Source: Albula goreensis
Taxonomy: Eukaryota > Chordata > Actinopteri > Albuliformes > Albulidae
NCBI GenBank assembly: GCA_022829145.1
Contig: CM040743.1
Coordinates: 23,286,646 to 23,350,645 of the forward strand
Length of the DNA: 64,000 bases
Reading direction: 5' to 3'
Made by a program: the position numbers and the translations under genes. Positions within the stretch are counted from its first letter, which is position 1. The number at the start of each line of letters is the position of its first letter. The notes under the pieces were generated by a model. The model worked only from the letters and a program-made list of their open reading frames with translations. It ran no database searches and was not told where the DNA came from. This document shows, in pieces, positions 48,550 to 58,994 of the stretch.

Positions 48550-50335
48550 TATAGTTATTACTGTACCTTTCATCCATATATATATATATAGGATATAAGA
48601 TGTAGAGTAAAGGGCTGTTTGAGCTTATAAAACCAGACTGCTGGGATCAAGAGGCCATCAAAGACTTCATAAAAGTTTAATGTTTTTTACAAAATACAAT
48701 ATTTCTTGTTATGTCTTGTTGAAGCCAGGCGTGAGATGGAAAAATGTGGTGGCAGTCTTCGGGCAGTGGGTTATTACAAAGAGTAGGCGTGAGGTGGATC
48801 CCTCGTCGTGTGAATTTGTGCTTCTGAAATGAAAAGCGTCACGAGGAGAAGGAGGCCTTGACATTTGACACTGACCAAAGAATATACTGTATGCGACAGT
48901 GCTGGTGTTCAGATAAAATGTTCACTTCAAAGTGAACTTCAATGGTCGCTCATCTTCAATGATCGCTATGAATCCTTCGAAATTGGGAAGGATCATTTGA
49001 CTCAATTGCATAATGGGGTATCCAATTAAAGGCTCCATTGAGTCAAAGCAGAGTTTAGAATCTGCCATAACTTGTCAAAATCATTTTGCAACAGTGATTT
49101 GGATGTTCTCCCATGTAAGGCAATGTATATGTCACAAATATGGTTTAACTTCTAATGAATACTCTCCTGGAGTTCCATTTAAGACTCTACCTCAGCTTCG
49201 CTGCACTAATTTGCACAGCTAAGACCACTGCCATTCTTTTCCAGGAATTACATAAAGTCGACTTCCCTTATGTAACCTCTGTCTTCTGAGGTTTTAACAA
49301 TACTTTGAAATGCACCTTCATATTGCCGCCCACTGAAGAATGTGTGCACAAAAGACTTGTTTGTAGTGTCCCTCCACCCACTCCATCTGCTTCCATCTTC
49401 AAAAGCAAACGTGCAAAATTAATAGCTGCGCAGGCCTGTAACTCACAGCTGTGGTATCCTGCCTTATCAAACACAAAAAGGTTTGCATCGGAGAGACATT
49501 TTCACAGTATATTGAGTAATAATGTGCACTGTGTGTTTTGTGATATAAGATAAGAGGGAATAAATGTTAAAGAGGTTATTTATTTCTAGTTCTCTCTGAA
49601 AGTTTTTCTTCCTTTGGATTCTTGGAAGATTTCACAGATTCCATACCCTTTAATTTATGTCATACATGGTGCAATGAATATGGAAGATACACAGATGTCA
49701 CAGACACTGTTAACTTAAATTTATGATTTTTGTATTTCAGTGATTACACAAACCATCATGAAGGTAGAAATTGTACTGTGTTACCACTATCACTTTGTTT
49801 AGAGGCAACATCCAATTCTTCTTCAAATTATGTATGTTCTTATGATACAAAATCAGCCTCTTCGGCCCCACGTGGAGCCTAAACAGAAGTATCTTTGAAC
49901 ACTGGCTACTGACAGTAGTGTACACATTGTATGTCCATACTGGAATCAAGGTAATAAGTGCAAAAGATTGCAGGATGGGTCATTGGGCTGTATTGATGAA
50001 TTTCTATCCTTGTAGAAGAGATACTGCCAAATGACCCGTCATAAATCAAACCAAGCCAAATTATCTCATTGAAGGGGGAGATTCTTTTGGAGCCAGGCTA
50101 TGGTCCCTAATGGGGTGCCAGTCTAACTCCAGTAAAAATTGTCTGTTGGTGTGGAAGACCAAAAGGATAAGATCCTCTGTAACGGTTGAGTTCTTGCACA
50201 AAGAGGTGAGGATAGAGAAGGGGGGGAAATACTTTTTTAATGAAGAATGGATGGTGGTAGTGATGTGAGGAGGTGTGGTTTCTCTACACTTCCTCTAACA
50301 AGTTTTTCTGCCTCCTCCATGCTCTCCCTCCCCAG
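46502..50335 (+). other. rbms3: RBMS3 intron (3834 bp)
   Basis: The intron is bounded by GTAAGG and CCCCAG. It contains (TG)30 at 48489-48548 with a short (TA)n tract just after it, and a small palindrome with a 16-bp direct repeat at 48920-48967. Nothing else stands out. Confidence 0.9.
48489..48548. repeat. (TG)30 microsatellite
   Basis: Uninterrupted TG tract, with a short (TA)7 tract at 48577-48590 just downstream. Confidence 0.97.
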
Positions 50336-50432
50336 GTTCTACTCCTCGCCTTACAGCATTGCCACGAACCGTATGATTGCACAGACGTCCATCACGCCTT
50401 TCATCGCTGCTTCTCCTGTTTCCACATATCAG
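50336..50432 (+). CDS. rbms3: RBMS3 exon: [13 protein letters not shown] tail segment
   Basis: The acceptor is CTCTCCCTCCCCAG before 50336 and the donor ATCAG|GTGGGT follows 50432. The first base completes a Gly codon; 32 codons follow (local residues 130-161), ending in phase 0. The product begins [20 protein letters not shown] and ends [12 protein letters not shown], one of the most conserved parts of the RBMS tail; only Ala for Pro after RMI differs from mammalian RBMS3. The segment is Ser, Thr, Tyr and Pro rich with no recognised fold. The open frame runs on past the donor into a G-rich stretch, which is intronic because the next exon continues the family sequence at VQSTSWMPH. Confidence 0.97.
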
Positions 50433-52546
50433 GTGGGTGATGTGGAGAGTCCAGAGGCCTGGACGGGCTGGGGGAAGGGTGACTTAGTATGGCATTGTGG
50501 GTGGGGAGACGAAAAGGGAAAAGAAATGGGTGGAAGAATACTGACAGAGAGAAGCCAAAGAGAAGAAAAGTTCAGTTCTAACTGCCCAAAAACATTCCCA
50601 GTCCGCTATGCCTACCCTCCCTTTATCTAGTTTGAAGTCTAGAATGAACTTTGATTCTCCTCAGTGAAATTACCCCTGACTAGTCTGAGATAACCACGAT
50701 CTCAAGACCTATTCATTTTCTGCATTAAGTAAACGTGAAATATTTAAAAATGAGGTCTCATTACTAAATGTTTTTCATTGTCTGGTAATTATTATTTACA
50801 TCAGGTATTGTTGCTTTAAACTGTTCAGTGATTCCAATGCAAGGCCCCAGCTCATTGTTAAATTTAAATATCAATAAATGTTATGCATTCAATTTTTGTA
50901 ATTGTGTCCACAGTGAGGAGTACCGGTTCGTGGTTTCAGTTCCATTACCTATTTGTTTTTTATGCCTTACTGTAGGTGTAATTTATGTCTACACTATGCA
51001 TTTCATCATTCCTAATAAAGGACATCTTGTTTATTTAATGCTTTAAATATGTAACGCATCAGTAGTTTGTAATAATACATTCTGTTCTAATTAGTTTTTT
51101 AATGAAAAAAATTATAAAATGAAGCCATTGTGGGCATTTTTTCTTATTAGCTCTGCATAAATTCAAATAATGTTAACCCAGTGTACATCTATGTGAGATT
51201 TCGCAAACATTGTCTGTTGCTTTAAAACAAAGGTTCACCCAGATTGCAGTATATCTAAATGGGAGCAACATTTCCTCGAAACTTTCAAGTGTATAGTCCA
51301 TGAATACATGTGAAAAGATCATAGTAAAATTTCATCTGAACCGTTCTTTCAGAAGAGGCGCAAGCTGGTGACCTTCCGAAAAGCCCCATATCTTCAAGGG
51401 ACATTTTGTATTATGAATTTCTATAGTCACAAGATTTATAAGGGGACATTTTTGTTTGTACTTTGATACATGCCCAAATTTAACTTTGAATTTGATTCTA
51501 ATACGTGGATATAGATCCACCCCTCAACCTCTTCCCTCCTCTGCCAGTCTTCTTTTTATACACAGGCTGCTGAAGGTTTTTTTGCTTGACTTTCACCAGC
51601 GCTGATTAAAACCCAGGTCCAGCCCTCAAGATGGTTACCAAGCGCCCGATAATCCTTGTTGCGAAGGCTTCCTAAATTGATTTAGCTAAAACAATGCCAA
51701 GGCTTTGTGGAATATTAATCCTCACAGTTGCAATATCAGCGTTGCTTCTTGTAATATTGCCCTTCAGTGAAAAGCACTCACAAGGTTAGTCCTTCATCTT
51801 CAGTTTTAAAAATGAGGAAGTGAGTGAAAACAGCCTTGGCAACCACAGGCACAAACAGGAAAGAATATTTAATGTCTCATGTTTATTATTACCAAAACAG
51901 GGAGAAAAGGGATCTGAGATTTCTATTTTCTATAACAGAAGAGGCACAATTATTATTTTTACTATTTATACACATTTTTATTAACAAAGGTTACATGATA
52001 TATATACGATTAGTTGTCTTTTATGTATATTTTCAAAAACTCAACTTGATCATATGAGAGTAATGTTTCCATAGAAATATAATTAATTTCTAATTGCCGA
52101 TTAATAACTTCTGAAATTAAAAGTATAAACCAATGTAAAGTATGACATTAGATAATTAATCATAGAGCACATTTAAGAGGATGTTTATTTTAAACCATGA
52201 ATGGAAAAAAGAATAAATAATTATTTACAGTTAATATGGAGAATGCACATATTTTCAAAAAGATGGCTTGACTACCAAATGACTACTGAATGTACGTTGT
52301 ATTTATTATTCTCAAAAATCAGTGCAATTAAGCTGCATGTTTAATGCTTCTTGGTACTGCATGCAAATGGTGTCTCAAATTTAAAACATGGTTAATCTTT
52401 TAAATTGGAGGAAAAAGTGAAATTTTTCATATTCAGGGCACATTTGTATTTATGATGCCTTCATGAAGCTTTGATGATGGAGGAACAGGGAGGAGGCGCG
52501 GGTTAAAATTAAGCATTGAAAGGATTTACACTTTTGTTCCACTCAG
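50433..52546 (+). other. rbms3: RBMS3 intron (2114 bp)
   Basis: The intron is bounded by GTGGGT and ACTCAG. It is AT-rich, especially 50730-51130 and 51880-52340. I see no repeat element or extra exon. Confidence 0.9.
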
Positions 52547-52597
52547 GTCCAGAGCACGTCATGGATGCCTCACCAACAGTATGTTATGCAACCAACA
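52547..52597 (+). CDS. rbms3: RBMS3 exon: VQSTSWMPHQQYVMQPT
   Basis: This is a 51-nt exon of exactly 17 codons (local residues 162-178), phase 0 at both ends. The acceptor is TTCCACTCAG before 52547 and the donor CCAACA|GTGAGT follows 52597. Mammalian RBMS3 has PP where this fish has QQ; RBMS1 has a clearly different segment here, so this exon is one of the best arguments for the RBMS3 paralogue. Because it is a symmetric multiple of three, skipping it would keep the frame, so it could be a cassette exon (inference). Confidence 0.95.
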
Positions 52598-53096
52598 GTG
52601 AGTTCTTCTTCTTCATCACCTCCTTCCTCCTCTGCTGTTTTTGCTGCTGCTGATCCAGCTTTCTTTGCTTGATTGATTGTGTAACAGAATGCCATGTTTT
52701 TATGACAATGCTACCCAAAACACTTTCTCAAAATGACGCTGTAACATATGTGGCTTCATTTCATATCTCTCATATTTCAAAATACGCTCATCACCCCTGT
52801 GGGGATATTAGTTTAGCCTTTCTATCAGTATCCTTTGCAGCCCACCCACAGACCAAGGTATTTAATTATACACACTTTATGCTGAGTGTGTGTGCTTGAT
52901 CATGATGTCTCTGACGCTAATGCTGTGGAGTACCAGAGCCAGTGAAAGATTCAGACTGTGCCCTCTCCCCACTGTGACCGTTACCACCTAGTTTACACAG
53001 CTCAGTTACCTTCACTCAGTGTGTAATCCAACCACAGCAGGGATTCTGCCTCCTTGCTGCCCCACCATTTTCAGCAGCTCCTAGTGCTGTAGATAC

Positions 53097-53122
53097 GTGT
53101 GTGTGTGTGTGTGTGTGTGTGT
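53097..53122. repeat. (GT)13 microsatellite
   Basis: Perfect GT tract in the intron upstream of the last visible exon. Confidence 0.95.
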
Positions 53123-53501
53123 ATTTACGTTATACCTTTGGTGACAGCAGTTGTGACTGTGCATTGGCCATGCAGTGCAGCTTTGCTGGCCTAGACCTCT
53201 ATTACATGCAACATCTAGAGACAAGATGAGAATCAATTCTGGTTATCCAGGAAGGAATTAGCCTATTGACCACTAAACAAAGACATTTAGCTGCTCCGTG
53301 GTTGACCACTGCAGGGACAAATGTACCTATATGTAAGAATAAGTTCATTCACTTCAGGGGTCAATATAAAATATGTAGAAAGTAATGGTTTTTGTTGCTA
53401 CGCAGACATAATTACCACAGCTGGTTACACACTTAACTCTCCTCCCTTGGTATGATTGTTTGTTTGTTGTAAGGTTGAAACAAGAACAAAAACAGCACAC
53501 A

Positions 53502-53578
53502 CTATAGTTTATGTCTCCAGGACCAGGACTCTGATAGGTCTGACAGGATACTCTAGTTTACATCTCCAGGACCAGGGA
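53502..53578. repeat. Tandem duplication with CTCCAGGACCAGG unit
   Basis: CTATAGTTTATGTCTCC then AGGACCAGG recurs about 50 bp later as CTCTAGTTTACATCTCC then AGGACCAGG, three mismatches in 26 bases. Confidence 0.8.
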
Positions 53579-56060
53579 ACTGCTGATATAACATATCATA
53601 TATTATATGATAGTCATGAATCATGTCAGCTAACTGGAAATATTCATTTCGAATTGTATTCATTTGTAAGCGTGCTCAGGCATGTTATTTTGTCCTGTCA
53701 CTGCAGGTCTATCTGAACTATGCACAGATTGGACACCTGGTGGTGTTATAGTGCATAGGACAATGTTCCAGGCCAGATTGTTTACCTGAGAACCATAAAT
53801 ATTTGTACACATGTCTCTCCCCTCATCAGAAACAAATTTTCCTCAAAGATCAATACAATCCACCAAATTTGATTTTCCACCATTTTTAATGCTAATTCTA
53901 CTCCAAGACTTTACAGATTTTCATTAAATTCACCTCACAGTCTCTTTAGATCTCTCTCTTAAATTTGACTACTTTTTAAGTAAATATTTTTAAAGGTTAT
54001 GTTAAAAGATGGCCCAAAAGATGTGCATGTATGTATGTATTCAGGTTATACTCCATGGCCGGCGATCCTGACAAGCGCGGCACGTGCATATGTCTCTGTG
54101 TGCTGTATGTTGTCATATCGTGTTGGCTGGAACAGATTCAAGTTTTCCAGACCCTTCTGTTCCCTCTGACATAGGCCATGTGGCCTATCATCCCCATGGC
54201 CTCCTCTCATTGTGATTTTATCACACATGTACTGGAGCAGCATTACCCTCACACCAGCTGTCAGACCAGCCTGTGTATCACCTTGTAAATATATGTCACA
54301 GTTTACCTGCAGAAAACATGTACACATGAGATCTCTGTCGAGCCCCAACAGAGTGTAACCGGACTACGGCTCGTGACATATATGAGTTATTAAATGTGGA
54401 CCATAGTGGAATTGGTCTCTTGGCTTTGGACCATAGAGCTGAGCAATGATTGGGAACATTGATTTTTAACTGAATGGTTTCAGGTTTAAATAACAGATGA
54501 AACACTTATGTTATGCCCTATTATTAGACATGCTTCTGCAAGTATCCGATGTAATAAATGGATCATATTGTAAAAAAAAAAGGTATGTGAGTCATCACAG
54601 ATACATGTGCCCGCTAAGCAAATACATGATATAATTTAATATCTGTAATGAATAGAGCCACTGGACTGTGTAAGAAAATATAGAAGCAGATTCTGTTTGA
54701 GCAAATTCAATCTAAAGCACATGGAGCTTGCAGAAATCCATGTAATATTTCTGTAAAATGAAAAGGGAAGTAAAATAATGTTCAATGTAAGTAATTTATG
54801 TTTGTCTGTAAAACTCACCCTCGTTTGTTTAAAAACCCATTAAGCCTTTGGGAGGCTGATTTCTCAATCTTCCAGTCCTCATACCTTCATGAAAAAACCA
54901 TGTTTCTGTGGAATAAAGTTTGTTATTAAATGTACAGAAAAGACAGCATGGAACAAATGCCTGTTTCACACACTTCTGAGGTATATACAGTTATTTGGAT
55001 GTGAAAGCTAAAGGCAGCTGACATTTTAACACCCAGTGTACCTGAATGTCAGGATCATTTTTCTGAAACATTGGTTGTATTTGTTTCCATGTCAAAATAA
55101 ATAACTGATTTTCTTCTCACATACACAGAGTTTACAGTCACTTCTCTCTACTATTTCACTCTGGGAAGCTCAAAAGGAATGTTTTCATCTTTTTTTACTA
55201 ATAAAGAAAGCATGAATAAACCACAAGCCAGCAGGCGATCTAGCTTTGGTCGCTCAGACATGGTGCAGCCTCATCTAGCGCTCTTACCTTCCGAACTGAG
55301 GCTCTCACAAGCTGGGGTATGAGCGCTTATGCTGTCTTTGTCTTTGACTTGCAGTGTTCAGGCGTCTGTGTTACAGCCAACTGGACATCAATCAGCACAG
55401 GTGGGGCAAAGAGACAGAGAGATGGAGGGAGGGAATGAAAGAGAAAGAAACAAATTGTTCCTCTAAAGCCCTGTGCATTTCACAAAACTTCACTTCTAGT
55501 CCATGTACACTGCCAAGCAAGTCCAAAAAATGTATTTTGGCAGTCATTTCCTGGCCGGAAACACACACAAAAAAAATGTTCTTCATGCAAGCAGTAGAGG
55601 TGTCTTTAGTATGACTGGACACCATTAGTCTCTTTAAGAATTCACTATGCTGTGTTTTAATATATTTTAAGGGCCAATTATCATATTCACACTCAATTGA
55701 ACAGTGAAACTACATCCTCATCCAGTGGTCAGATAGCATTCACATCTGTAGAGGTCTGATAGTTTGCAACTGAGACATTAAAATAATGTTGTCTGTTTTA
55801 TAGAATGTGTGGTCATCATTAACCTATCCATGTTGTAAAAGTGATTGGGCTGGGTTTATGTCGTAATGGACATTGCAACTGCTGCCCTTACTAGAGTCTC
55901 TTCAAGAATGTATAGTATCTCAGTGTGGATGGGTTATAACATTGAATTTTAAAGACTTCATCCTGCGGCTTTTCAAACTCAAGGGGAAAACTGAAGAAGA
56001 CCACAATGCAAGTAAACAATCTCTGATCTTGTGTAATCCACATGTAATACACATGTCATG

Positions 56061-56062
<2 letters not shown>

Positions 56063-56121
<59 letters not shown>
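56063..56121. repeat. (TA)n microsatellite, about 29 units
   Basis: Perfect self-complementary TA tract in an intron, able to extrude as a hairpin. Confidence 0.97.
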
Positions 56122-56124
<3 letters not shown>

Positions 56125-58883
56125 TATGCTGCAGTACATTATTCTATATTTCAATTCCACCATACGGGCATTTGTTAACATATTGATGTTTCATTTAAAA
56201 ATAAATATAGAATTGACAATAAATGTTTAGAATTTCATTTCTTTCGATATGGACTGTTTCAAACTAGATTTTAATCTGATCCAAACAATAGTCTCTGATT
56301 TGATTGATAGTAGAGCTTAAAAATATGTGGGCACAACTTTAAGAAGTTCAGAGAGAGGTTGATCCATTATCCATGCTGGCTGCCAGACGGGCCCCCTGTA
56401 AGGGCAAGAAACATCTCCGCGCTCCAGGCCCATCTATCATCATCCCTTGCAGAGGGTTGACCCACGCAAATTCCTTGGCTAGTTCTGGGATGCTGGGAAC
56501 AGAGTATGTTTTGGTGTCATGCTTCCATGACAACCATCATCCACGCTCTTCCCACAGCCCCACGTGCTCACATTTGCTTGCATGACTGCCTTGACGTCGC
56601 CAGTGCAGACCAATGACAGTAAGCGCCCCCATCCCCCCAACCCCAGCCGCTCCCCGCCCCCACAACCCCCATCAATAAGAAAGTCATGGACAAACTGCTA
56701 AGATTCAAGGTCCTCTAAATACAAATACCTCCAGTACTACCAGCTTAGCAAATCAGAATTGGCTAATTAGCTCTTTTATTTTTATCCTAGCAAAGCACTA
56801 GTCTGTATGCCAAGGAAAGCTCTGAAATAGCCCCATCTGCTGGTCATGCTTAAGAGAGCCCCCTCTCCTCGTTTGTCTCAGTATTTCAACTTTGCTTGAT
56901 TGAATGTTGATTACTTGATCTCATAGAAACTTCATCAACATCACCTGTTAGTCTTTGCTTTTCCACATTATCACTTGCTGAGAAACTGTTTTCTTTGTGT
57001 GGTTGAGTGACACACTTTTGGCGCATGAAAATAATCTTCCTCATAGATCACGCATGAGTTTTGTCATTTAGCAAGGCATAAATCACACCACTGACCATCT
57101 GTTTTCTGCACTTATATATGATATATGTTAAACATGAGTATAACACTTCACCACCATCGTTACACAATCAAGGGCAACTCTCTAAAGCTGAAATACTTCA
57201 AGTTATGTCTACCTTTTATTAGTATTGGCATGTGATGTTTTCTGATGTTGCCCAGCAAGCTCAGATATCGTCCTTCTCCTTACATATGCACTCAGACAGC
57301 CAGGGCCAATAGACAGCCTCTAATAAAGTCATTCTGTCTCTCTTTCTCTCTTTCCTTCCTTTTCTCCTGCCCTGTCAGATCAATGGCCACAATATTCTGG
57401 TTTCATCTTAAAACATTTTCTTACAATAACTATGTGGAGTACCCCACTCTACCAAACAAGACACACATACACATAGACGCACATGCATTTGTTTCAGCAA
57501 CATTCCCACAAATTAGTGTGGATTTCTGCTATTGTCTCTCTTGCTTTCCTATTCTAGGGGCTCTCCAGCAGGTGCTGCCTCTGTTATTGGTACTGCTCAC
57601 AATACACATCTTTTTGAGATGAAACTATGGGATCCGGGCGGAAAGGATGTGTGTGTGTAGAGAGAGAGGAAGCGTTCTGTTTTGATGTGTGGAGGAGACA
57701 GAGCGATTCTGACCACAGATGTCTCTGCTGTTTGTTCTTCAAACAACCCTCAGAGAACAAGCAGCAGGGTATTCGTTGCAGAAATAAAGAGTGGATCCTA
57801 GCAGAGGAACGCTGCGCTCGGAATGTTTCAGAAGTTGACGGTTTAAAATGTGGTTTATGTTAATATTTAAGGAATGATTCCGAGCTGGCATTCCCTCTGG
57901 TTACATTTATGTTTTAGGAGCCCAATATTGCTGCTCCTACATGCTGGAGATTATTAGACTTTTTGCTGTCATGGTATAATCTAGCAGTAGATCCCTATGT
58001 CATGTATATAAATCCTTACACAAATTTTGTGGTCAAACATATGTGTTTTACAGTTTTATTCAGATGTCATGTCAAAGCAGGATTTTAACATCAAATAAAA
58101 AAAGCTACCCAACTGTCACACCCCATCTGCTTCCCAACCACTTTTTGGGCAGTTAAAAATGTCAAAAGCCTACAGCAATGTAGTTAAATTACCCTGGTTA
58201 TTAATTAAAAGTTCTGACCACAGTTTCCATTTGGTCCAAGCCCAAAATCTGTAAATCTGTGTTTCTGGTTCACTGGACACATTTTTTCACACACATACAC
58301 TCACACGTTATGCTGTTGTGCATGTATTATACTATCTGTATCATGTACATCATGTCACGGCAAAAGAATCATGTCACATTCACACTGTTGCACCATTGAG
58401 ATGTAGAAATGTTTTCTTACCATGAGTGCTCTTTTTTAAAACCACTCAAATCAGCCTCCCTGTCTTTCTGTCCTATGATTTACCTTTCTCCTCATGCAGG
58501 AATGTCAGTGCAGCTCAGTCATAGCAAATTACACCCTGGGTCTGGGCCAACATAATCACAAGTTCTCTTGCAGGACAGGCTCAATGTACTCCACACATGG
58601 TGTTATGAGTAAACCAAACATGTGCAGAATATATATGAGCATGTATGAAGTTGAAAGTTAAAAAAGAAAAAGATAAATGTACGCATAATTAGGTTTTGGA
58701 TTACAAGAAAAGTTTTGATTCCAAAAAAGAAAAGTAAATAGTTCCACCTGAAGGTTGTCAACCCATGTAAGCAGTGATCCATATGCACGCACACAAAAAG
58801 CACACATGCACTCATGCTGGTTTTATGGTATGCATATATTTGGCCCCAAAGATCCAGCATGTTCCCTCTTGTCTTATCCACAG

Positions 58884-58994
58884 GGTGCTGTGATCACGCC
58901 AGCCATGGATCACACCATGTCCATTCAGCCAGCAGGCATGATGGGACCTCTCGCCCAGCAGATGAACCACCTGTCCCTGGGTTCAACAGGAGGT
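58884..58994 (+). CDS. rbms3: RBMS3 exon: [20 protein letters not shown] tail segment
   Basis: The acceptor is GTCTTATCCACAG before 58884, phase 0. The exon encodes local residues 179-215: [20 protein letters not shown], then [17 protein letters not shown]. The sequence is Met, Gln and Pro rich, like mammalian RBMS3. The 3' boundary has two candidates: GGT|GTATGT (exon end 58994, phase 0) or GAG|GTGTAT (exon end 58992, phase 1). I chose 58994 because mammalian isoforms insert or skip a 16-residue segment exactly after the matching TGT, which implies a phase 0 junction, and GTATGT is a good donor. Translation past it (VCITPLHTM...) is unlike the family. The next exon, expected to begin YM(T/P)A, was not found before 64000. 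Confidence 0.93.

Larger units (their letters stand above)
52598..58883 (+). other. rbms3: RBMS3 intron (6286 bp)
   Basis: The intron is bounded by GTGAGT and CCACAG. It contains (TG)n at 53097-53122, a tandem duplication at 53502-53578, (TA)n at 56063-56121 and a C-rich tract at 56624-56671. Two short AG/GT-bounded segments (55354-55399 and 56558-56618) look like exons but are not multiples of three and do not resemble the family. Confidence 0.88.
20155..58994 (+). other. rbms3: RBMS3 gene, internal part (seven coding exons; 5' and 3' ends outside window)
   Basis: Seven exons bounded by AG and GT join in one open frame of 215 codons, each junction phase matching (0, 2, 1, 0, 2, 0, 0). The product matches the middle and C-terminal part of vertebrate RBMS3: a complete RRM2, a basic Gln/Lys linker, then the Met/Pro/Gln-rich tail. 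Known for the family: RBMS (MSSP) proteins carry two tandem RRMs and bind single-stranded nucleic acid. RBMS3 is mainly cytoplasmic, binds AU-rich sequence in mRNA 3' UTRs (Prx1 is the classic target), and has been linked in zebrafish to TGF-beta signalling in craniofacial cartilage. RBMS3 rather than RBMS1 or RBMS2 is chosen because of tail segments such as STSWMPH, YVMQPTGAVITP and [13 protein letters not shown]1 has SPSWMQP and YILQHPGAVLTP at these positions. RRM1, the start codon, the final exons and the UTRs are not in the window. Confidence 0.95.

Noticed and set aside
50433-50630. Open-frame extension of the [13 protein letters not shown] exon past its donor.
   Set aside because: The sequence after GTGGGT is G-rich and unlike the family, and the next exon continues the conserved protein in phase.
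55354-55399. Exon-like segment between TTGACTTGCAG and GTGGGG; one frame reads VQASVLQPTGHQSAQ, reminiscent of the RBMS3 VQ...MQPTGA tail.
   Set aside because: It is 46 nt, not a multiple of three. The family-like frame needs two bases from the previous exon, which ends in phase 0. The in-phase frame has no family resemblance.
56558-56618. Segment between CTTCCCACAG and GTAAGC that looks like an exon.
   Set aside because: It is 61 nt and would shift the frame between the flanking phase 0 exons, and no RBMS similarity is seen. It could at most be a cryptic or poison exon.
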